Source of the DNA: [Clostridium] ultunense DSM 10521
GTDB taxonomy: Bacteria; Bacillota; Clostridia; Tissierellales; Tepidimicrobiaceae
DNA length: 59,160 nt
Reading direction: 5' to 3'
Assembly (NCBI RefSeq): GCF_000511955.1
Contig: NZ_AZSU01000001.1
Span: 495,635 to 554,794, forward strand
Of this stretch, positions 54,543 through 59,160 are shown in pieces. Position numbers and translations under genes: made by a program. Numbering within the stretch: position 1 is the first letter of the stretch; each line of letters opens with the position of its first letter. The notes below the pieces were generated by a model. It had not been told where the DNA came from. It ran no database searches and saw only the letters and a program-made list of their open reading frames with translations.

Positions 54543-56819
54543 ATGAATACGGTTGGCAAGTCATTACCCCGAGGAGATGCATACCAAAAAGTAAGTGGCG
54601 AGGCTCTCTATGTGGATGATATAAAAATGCATGGGATGCTAGCGGGTAAGGTATTACGTAGTCCATATCCACATGCCATAATTAGGGACATCAAAGTGGA
54701 AAGGGCCAAAAAATTAAATGGAGTAATCGATGTTATTACCTATAACGATATTCCTCAGATCAGATATAATCCAGCAGCCTACCCACCAACTAATGTTCCT
54801 GGCAGGATGGTTTTGCCTAAAGACATGTTTATTGTTACAGATAAGGCAAGGTACGTAGGTGATCCCGTTGCAGCAGTTGTTGCTATAGACGAGGAAATAG
54901 CAGAAGAGGCCTTAAGCCTTATAGAAGTGGATTATGAACCAATTGAGGCCTATTTTTATCCTTTTGATTCAATGAAAGATGATTCATTATCAATCCATGA
55001 ATGTGCAGAAAAAAATATTTTACACAAATACGATGTTGGTTTTGGAGATATAGATAAAGGGTTTAAAGAAGCAGATTTAATAATAGAAGAAGAATTTTCT
55101 ACTTCGAGGATAAGCCCAGCGCCAATTGAGCCAATTGCTACTAGTATTGCAATGGCACACCCAGGAGGCGATATTACAATTTATTCAGCTACCCAAACAC
55201 CGCATATAACCCGGAGAATAATTGCTGAAGCGCTCGGATTAGGAATTAGCAAGGTAAGGATTATTAAACCTTCAGTTGGTGGCGCCTTTGGTGGGAGACA
55301 TGGGGTAACGAATGAATTAATAGCAGCATTTTTATCTATTAAAACTAATCAACCTGTTAAATTGTCATACTCCAGAGAAGAATCGCTTGTTTGCACTACC
55401 ACACGTCATCCTGCATATTTGAAAATAAAAAGTGGAGTTAAAAAAGATGGTAGTTTAACCGCAAGAACTTTGGATGTTGTTGTAGATGCTGGGGCATATG
55501 CCTGTCATGCAGCTGGAGTAACCCGTATGATGGGACTTTTGGGACTTTCATTATATAAATGTGAAAATTTACATTTTGGTGGGAAAATAGTTTACACTAA
55601 TAATCCACCTGCTGGTGGAATAAGAGGATATGGCAATCCACAAGGGACATTTGCAGTAGAATCCCATACCGATACCATTGCCAGGGAATTAAATATGGAC
55701 CCATTGGAATATAGATTAATGCACCACGTTGAAAAAGGCGATGTTAATTATCAGAGTGGGCTGGAGATAGATAGTTGCGGTATTGAGGAATGTATTAAAC
55801 AAGGGGCGAAAAAAATACGCTGGTCGGAAAAAACAAAGTCCAGCAGCGAAAATAAAAAGCACGGTAAAGGTATGGCAATCATGATTCACATTTCGGGTAC
55901 TAGGCCAGGCCTATCGGAGTTATCTACTGCTAGAATAACTGTCAATGAAGATGGATGCGCATACCTAAGCAGTGCCGCAGCAGAGATAGGTCAAGGAATT
56001 ACTACTTCCATAAGGCAAATTGCAGCCGAAGCGCTTGGCTTTAAATATGAAGATGTTAAGACGGATAATTACCGTCAAGTTGATACAATGGTGGACGGTT
56101 ATGATATGGGTGCTTATGCTAGCAGACAGACTTTTTCAAATGGAGTTGCCGTAAAGAATGCAGCATTAGATGCTCGAAATAAGATTCTCAATCATGCTAG
56201 CAAGATGCTAAGTTACGATAAAGATAATTTAACCATCGAGGATAGCATTATAAAGGATGCTAATAGCAAAGAGGAATTGCTCAAAGTGGCAGATGTTGTT
56301 TATGATGTTAATTTCAAAGAGGATGGCCAGTATATCATTGGAATAGGTGTATCCGATATAGATGGGAATTCGCCACCTTTTGCAGCACAATTTGCTGAGG
56401 TTGAGGTAGATATAGAAACGGGGATAGTTGAAGTTTTAAACTTTGTTGCTGCCCATGATGTTGGAAGAGCGATAAACCCCTATATAGTTGAAGGTCAAAT
56501 AGAAGGTGCGATACAGCAAGGTATTGGTTATGCATTAATAGAGAAATTGATGGTAGATAACAATGGAAAGGTATTGAATCCAGAATTTGCAAACTATAAA
56601 ATGCTTACATCTAAAGACATGCCCAAGATCGAAACATTATTAATTGAAGAACCGAGTCCAATAGGACCTTATGGTGCAAAAGGCGTTGGAGAACCAGGGC
56701 TTGTACCAGTTGCTCCAGCTATTGCCAATGCGATTAATGATGCAATAGGAGTTAGAATAAAAGAATTACCTATGACGCCTAATAGGATATTAAAGGCTTT
56801 ACAAAACAAAAAAGATTAA
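54543..56819 (+). CDS. Molybdenum hydroxylase catalytic subunit (CoxL/XdhA family)
   Basis: The 758-residue protein is the molybdopterin-binding large subunit of a xanthine-dehydrogenase-type hydroxylase. Motifs seen are GGAFGGRHG, PPAGGIRGYGNPQG (active-site Arg), EIGQGITTSIRQIAAEAL, ARDVGRAINP-like AHDVGRAINP, and GVGEPGLVPVAPAIANA with the catalytic Glu. These enzymes hydroxylate N-heterocycles or aldehydes with water as oxygen source. The AYRCSFR loop of true CO dehydrogenase is absent. Purines, nicotinate and related heterocycles are possible substrates; sequence alone does not decide. GGAGG lies eight bases before ATG 54543. Confidence 0.92.
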   Translation: MNTVGKSLPRGDAYQKVSGEALYVDDIKMHGMLAGKVLRSPYPHAIIRDIKVERAKKLNGVIDVITYNDIPQIRYNPAAYPPTNVPGRMVLPKDMFIVTDKARYVGDPVAAVVAIDEEIAEEALSLIEVDYEPIEAYFYPFDSMKDDSLSIHECAEKNILHKYDVGFGDIDKGFKEADLIIEEEFSTSRISPAPIEPIATSIAMAHPGGDITIYSATQTPHITRRIIAEALGLGISKVRIIKPSVGGAFGGRHGVTNELIAAFLSIKTNQPVKLSYSREESLVCTTTRHPAYLKIKSGVKKDGSLTARTLDVVVDAGAYACHAAGVTRMMGLLGLSLYKCENLHFGGKIVYTNNPPAGGIRGYGNPQGTFAVESHTDTIARELNMDPLEYRLMHHVEKGDVNYQSGLEIDSCGIEECIKQGAKKIRWSEKTKSSSENKKHGKGMAIMIHISGTRPGLSELSTARITVNEDGCAYLSSAAAEIGQGITTSIRQIAAEALGFKYEDVKTDNYRQVDTMVDGYDMGAYASRQTFSNGVAVKNAALDARNKILNHASKMLSYDKDNLTIEDSIIKDANSKEELLKVADVVYDVNFKEDGQYIIGIGVSDIDGNSPPFAAQFAEVEVDIETGIVEVLNFVAAHDVGRAINPYIVEGQIEGAIQQGIGYALIEKLMVDNNGKVLNPEFANYKMLTSKDMPKIETLLIEEPSPIGPYGAKGVGEPGLVPVAPAIANAINDAIGVRIKELPMTPNRILKALQNKKD

Positions 56820-56876
56820 GACTAGGTCCTAAATAAAGAAACTGTATACAGAGAGGAATGAAAGGAGGTTAAAACA

Positions 56877-57131
56877 ATGATAGTGGAAATTGAAGTGGTT
56901 GAACAAAAAGGGACATGTGTTGCTGGGCTAAAAAAAGGTGACAAAATTAGAATAAATCCAAATGAAACTCCATGTAACTTTTGCGCCCCAGCCTTTGTAT
57001 CTCTTTATCCAAATCTAAAGGCAATAAGTGCAGGTGCTAAATTTGGGTGGGCAGAACCCGATGGCAGCATACTTGCTGCATGCCCAGACCCCAAAAATCC
57101 AATTGTTTTTTCCTTAAAAGTCGTAGAATAA
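56877..57131 (+). CDS. TIGR04076-like small protein
   Basis: The 84-residue protein begins MIVEIEVVEQKGTCVAGLKK and continues GDKIRINPNETPCNFCAPAF, then YPNLKAISAGAKFGW and a C-terminal AACPDP. This pattern of short beta-rich proteins with cysteines at fixed places matches the TIGR04076 family, of unknown function and often found next to redox or radical enzymes. GGAGG lies nine bases before ATG 56877. It sits between the catalytic subunit and the M24 enzyme and is probably part of the same pathway. Confidence 0.7.
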   Translation: MIVEIEVVEQKGTCVAGLKKGDKIRINPNETPCNFCAPAFVSLYPNLKAISAGAKFGWAEPDGSILAACPDPKNPIVFSLKVVE

Positions 57132-57163
57132 AATATTACTGAATAAATAAAGGAGGATATTTA

Positions 57164-58357
57164 ATGTCAATATCAAATAACTATAGGGCATTATTTGCCA
57201 CATTTCCGAAAGAAGAATATATAGAACGATGCAAAAAAGCACAGAAAATTATGGCTTCTAAAGATATCGATGTGATGATCTTAACGCAGAAGGAGAATAT
57301 TGAATATTTTTCAGGGTATTACACTACTCATTGGGCAGTAAAGGGAATACCGAATGGTGTTGTACTCTTCTATGCTGATGAAATGCCAGCATTGGTAGTT
57401 CCGGATTTCCTATCAGGAACGGCTGAAAGAACCTCTTGGCTCGAAGATGTTATTATTCACCATAAAACACATGCCAAACCAAGGGATTTAATTCATATGG
57501 TGGTCGACTTGTTAAAAACAAAGAAGCTTCTGAACAAAAGGATAGCCATAGAAATGGGACCGGAAATAATGATCAATCTTACTAAGGAAGACCACGATAT
57601 ATTAATGGATGCACTTTCAGACGCTGAAATAGTAAGCAGCGAAGATATAATATGGGGAACTAGGTCAATAAAATCAGAGAGAGAAATAGAATGCATAAGA
57701 AAAGCTGTTGCTAGCACTGCAAAAGCGTACAAGGCTTTGAAAGACAATTTCTTAAAGCATGGCGTTTCCGAGATTGATATAGCTAAATATGTTCAAATTA
57801 AAATGCTTGAATATGGGGCTGATGGTGTAGGATTTATCAATTTCCGAGCTGGTAGAGAAAGATACCCTATGGGCGATACGTATCCACAAGAAAGAACAAT
57901 ACGCGAAGGTGATATGTTGGTATTAGATGGTGGTGCTCTGTATAAAGGATATTGGGCGGATATCTGTAGAGTGGTCCATGTTGGAACACCATCAAAGGAA
58001 CATCTTAGAATGCATGAAATTGCCCTTAATGCTCAAAAAGCTGGTATAAATGTTGTGAAAGCGGGAACCAAAGTATCAGAAATATATAAGGCTGTTAGAC
58101 AAATTTTAAAAGAATCAAAAGTGCAAGATCGTTTGTCCATGTGTGGACATGCTGTTGGAAAGGATCTACATGAACCCCCTATTTTAACAGCGGATTGCGA
58201 CACGATATTAGAAGAAGGAATGGTTATTACAATCGAGCCATGGATACATGATTATGATGGCCTAGGAATTATTGCGGTTGAAGATATAGTAGTTGTAACA
58301 GCCGAAGGATGTGAAAATATTACAAATTTAGAAAAAAAAGACTTGTGGACAATATAA
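57164..58357 (+). CDS. M24-family metallohydrolase (Xaa-Pro peptidase/creatinase-like)
   Basis: The 397-residue protein has the creatinase N-terminal domain (about 15-155, with YFSGYYTTHW) and the pita-bread M24 domain. All five metal ligands of the peptidase form are seen: D255 (LVLDGGA), D266 (WADICR), H329 (CGHAVG), E358 (TIEPW) and E373 (AVEDIV). It is therefore a metal hydrolase rather than metal-free creatinase, though the operon suggests a small amide substrate rather than peptides. GGAGG lies seven bases before ATG 57164. It is the last enzyme of the molybdenum hydroxylase operon. Confidence 0.87.
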   Translation: MSISNNYRALFATFPKEEYIERCKKAQKIMASKDIDVMILTQKENIEYFSGYYTTHWAVKGIPNGVVLFYADEMPALVVPDFLSGTAERTSWLEDVIIHHKTHAKPRDLIHMVVDLLKTKKLLNKRIAIEMGPEIMINLTKEDHDILMDALSDAEIVSSEDIIWGTRSIKSEREIECIRKAVASTAKAYKALKDNFLKHGVSEIDIAKYVQIKMLEYGADGVGFINFRAGRERYPMGDTYPQERTIREGDMLVLDGGALYKGYWADICRVVHVGTPSKEHLRMHEIALNAQKAGINVVKAGTKVSEIYKAVRQILKESKVQDRLSMCGHAVGKDLHEPPILTADCDTILEEGMVITIEPWIHDYDGLGIIAVEDIVVVTAEGCENITNLEKKDLWTI

Positions 58358-58470
58358 ATTTGACAAGAGTTTAATACAATGTTAAGTATGCCCTGCATAG
58401 CCAACCGTAGGGTACACAACAACATGACTTTTATTTTAAATAAAAATCAATTAGAGAAGGAGGTGTAAAA

Positions 58471-58614
58471 GTGAGCTTACTTCCGTTAGGTACACGATTA
58501 ATAATGATAATACCCATTATATTTGTTGGATTGAGTGTAATACTCATGATTCCTTATTTTTTAAAGCCCGAAGAATTAACAGAGTCAAAAACCATAAGTA
58601 ACGAAACAAAGTGA
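58471..58614 (+). CDS. Small single-helix membrane peptide
   Basis: GTG 58471, with a strong GGAGGTG seven bases upstream, starts a 47-residue protein: a short N-terminus, one hydrophobic helix (about 10-31, LIMIIPIIFVGLSVILMIP) and a polar acidic tail. Small one-helix proteins like this often come just before a transporter gene as an accessory subunit. Here the following gene, if there was one, is missing, because hairpin and IS sequence begins within 100 bases. No family is recognised. Confidence 0.55.
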   Translation: MSLLPLGTRLIMIIPIIFVGLSVILMIPYFLKPEELTESKTISNETK

Positions 58615-58690
58615 TTTCTAGGTTGTTAATTACAAGGCTTTGTAAACTTAAAATGAAAAAATAGTACAATGTTTTATAAAATTACTTTAA

Positions 58691-58828
58691 TTTGCTTTAA
58701 ATTTCGCCTTGATGATTATAAAAGCTCACCTTGAGATTGTCAAGGGTAAAAATGAACGCACTAAAGTGCGCCCTTGACAATCTCAAGGACGAACATTTAG
58801 AAAATATATGGCGAAATTCAAGCAAAAC
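58691..58828. repeat. Nested hairpins at an IS end
   Basis: Outer arms TTTGCTTTAAATTTCGCC (58691-58708) and its near complement GGCGAAATTCAAGCAAA (about 58811-58827) enclose a perfect 18-base hairpin, CCTTGAGATTGTCAAGGG at 58729-58746 with its complement at 58771-58788. Inside this is CGCACT-AA-AGTGCG (58757-58770). The outer right arm lies directly behind the transposase stop and probably is its terminal inverted repeat. Confidence 0.65.
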
Positions 58829-59160
58829 TTATGCTACAAGAGGATACCTTCTTTTCTCTTTGGCAGCTAGATTTAATCCAGCAACTTGAGCTGGGGTTAA
58901 GCCATTAAGAGATGAATGAGGTCTAACAAAATTATAGAAAAATATAAACATGCTGATTAGGTTGTTGGCTGATTCAAAAGAATTAAAGCCTTGCTTAGTC
59001 TTATACCAAGCTTTGAATTGATGGTGAAAAGACTCTATTAAATTATTAGAAATATCATCTTTGAAGCTTTCGACACGAATGTGTTTAACATTTTTCCCCA
59101 ATACAGTTTTTACTGGGACATTGTATGCATTGTAGCGGTCACTAACAATAGCATTAGGTT
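58829..59160 (-). CDS. DDE transposase (IS240/IS6-like), C-terminal part, runs off the window
   Basis: The minus frame is open from the window edge to the stop at 58829. It reads PNAIVSDRYNAYN (second catalytic Asp), NNLIESFHHQFKAWYKTKQG with the catalytic Glu, and ends FIFFYNFVRPHSSLNGLTPA plus a short basic tail. The D-Y and NxxxExxxxxxK spacing and the YNFxRPHSxL block fit DDE transposases of the IS240/IS6-like group. The start and first Asp are beyond the window. The insertion ends the metabolic operon at 52163-58614. Confidence 0.8.
   Translation of the reverse strand, partial: PNAIVSDRYNAYNVPVKTVLGKNVKHIRVESFKDDISNNLIESFHHQFKAWYKTKQGFNSFESANNLISMFIFFYNFVRPHSSLNGLTPAQVAGLNLAAKEKRRYPLVA

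Noticed and set aside
52952-56819. Naming the molybdenum enzyme xanthine dehydrogenase or CO dehydrogenase
   Set aside because: The CO-dehydrogenase loop is absent, and no purine-pathway gene accompanies it; the family covers many substrates, so a specific name would be a guess.

Overview
The window is low-GC, AT-rich DNA with strong GGAGG ribosome-binding sites, short operons and classical U-run terminators. Together with the gene families seen (NfnAB, anaerobic-type molybdenum hydroxylase, iron-sulfur flavoproteins, many IS110/IS3/IS21-type elements) this points to an anaerobic Firmicute of the Clostridia/Tissierellia kind. That assignment is inference from gene content and composition, not from a marker gene.

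Layout. 1-430: left-over 5' end of an IS110 element. 535-4269: sugar-acid type catabolic module (split UxaA dehydratase, LarA-like racemase, DapA-like aldolase). 4494-6020: IS1182-type transposase killed by two stops. 6023-6769: decayed short genes and one intact unknown gene on the minus strand. 6923-20398: M20 amidohydrolase, phosphohexomutase, a nucleotidyltransferase/mutase-like fusion and a 2669-residue cyclic beta-1,2-glucan synthase homologue, which together look like a route from hexose phosphate to glucan. 20482-21769 (minus): Mn-type superoxide dismutase behind a near-consensus Fur box, and an RIC/hemerythrin-like protein that has lost several expected ligands. 21988-26079: MATE exporter and NfnAB. 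26189-36391: two transcription units with matching operator-like sites at their promoters, plus a GntR/UTRA regulator. They encode two NCS2-like permeases, an LsrF/FbaB-type aldolase, a zinc dehydrogenase, an FGGY kinase, an iron-sulfur flavoprotein-like reductase and two unusual RibD-reductase-like paralogues. This is the best candidate for an undescribed catabolic system. 36504-39555: second MATE exporter and a PAS/sigma-54 activator.

40020-51590 is a mobile-element graveyard. It holds two inverted IS3 copies (one truncated, one with broken orfB), two intact IS110 transposases with matching non-coding leaders (bridge-RNA candidates), an IS21 istA/istB pair split by one IS110, a truncated integrase, an IS701/IS4-type transposase, a truncated group II intron and IS66 and ISL3 tails. 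One metabolic gene, a malic enzyme, survives inside it.

52163-58614 is a second metabolic operon: iron-sulfur flavoprotein-like reductase, three-subunit molybdenum hydroxylase with a small Cys protein between subunits, a TIGR04076 protein, an M24 creatinase/prolidase-type enzyme and a one-helix membrane peptide. It is cut short downstream by another IS (58829 to the window end). The three catabolic modules share no sequence signal that I could see; their substrates cannot be read from the sequence. No tRNA, rRNA or CRISPR array was found.
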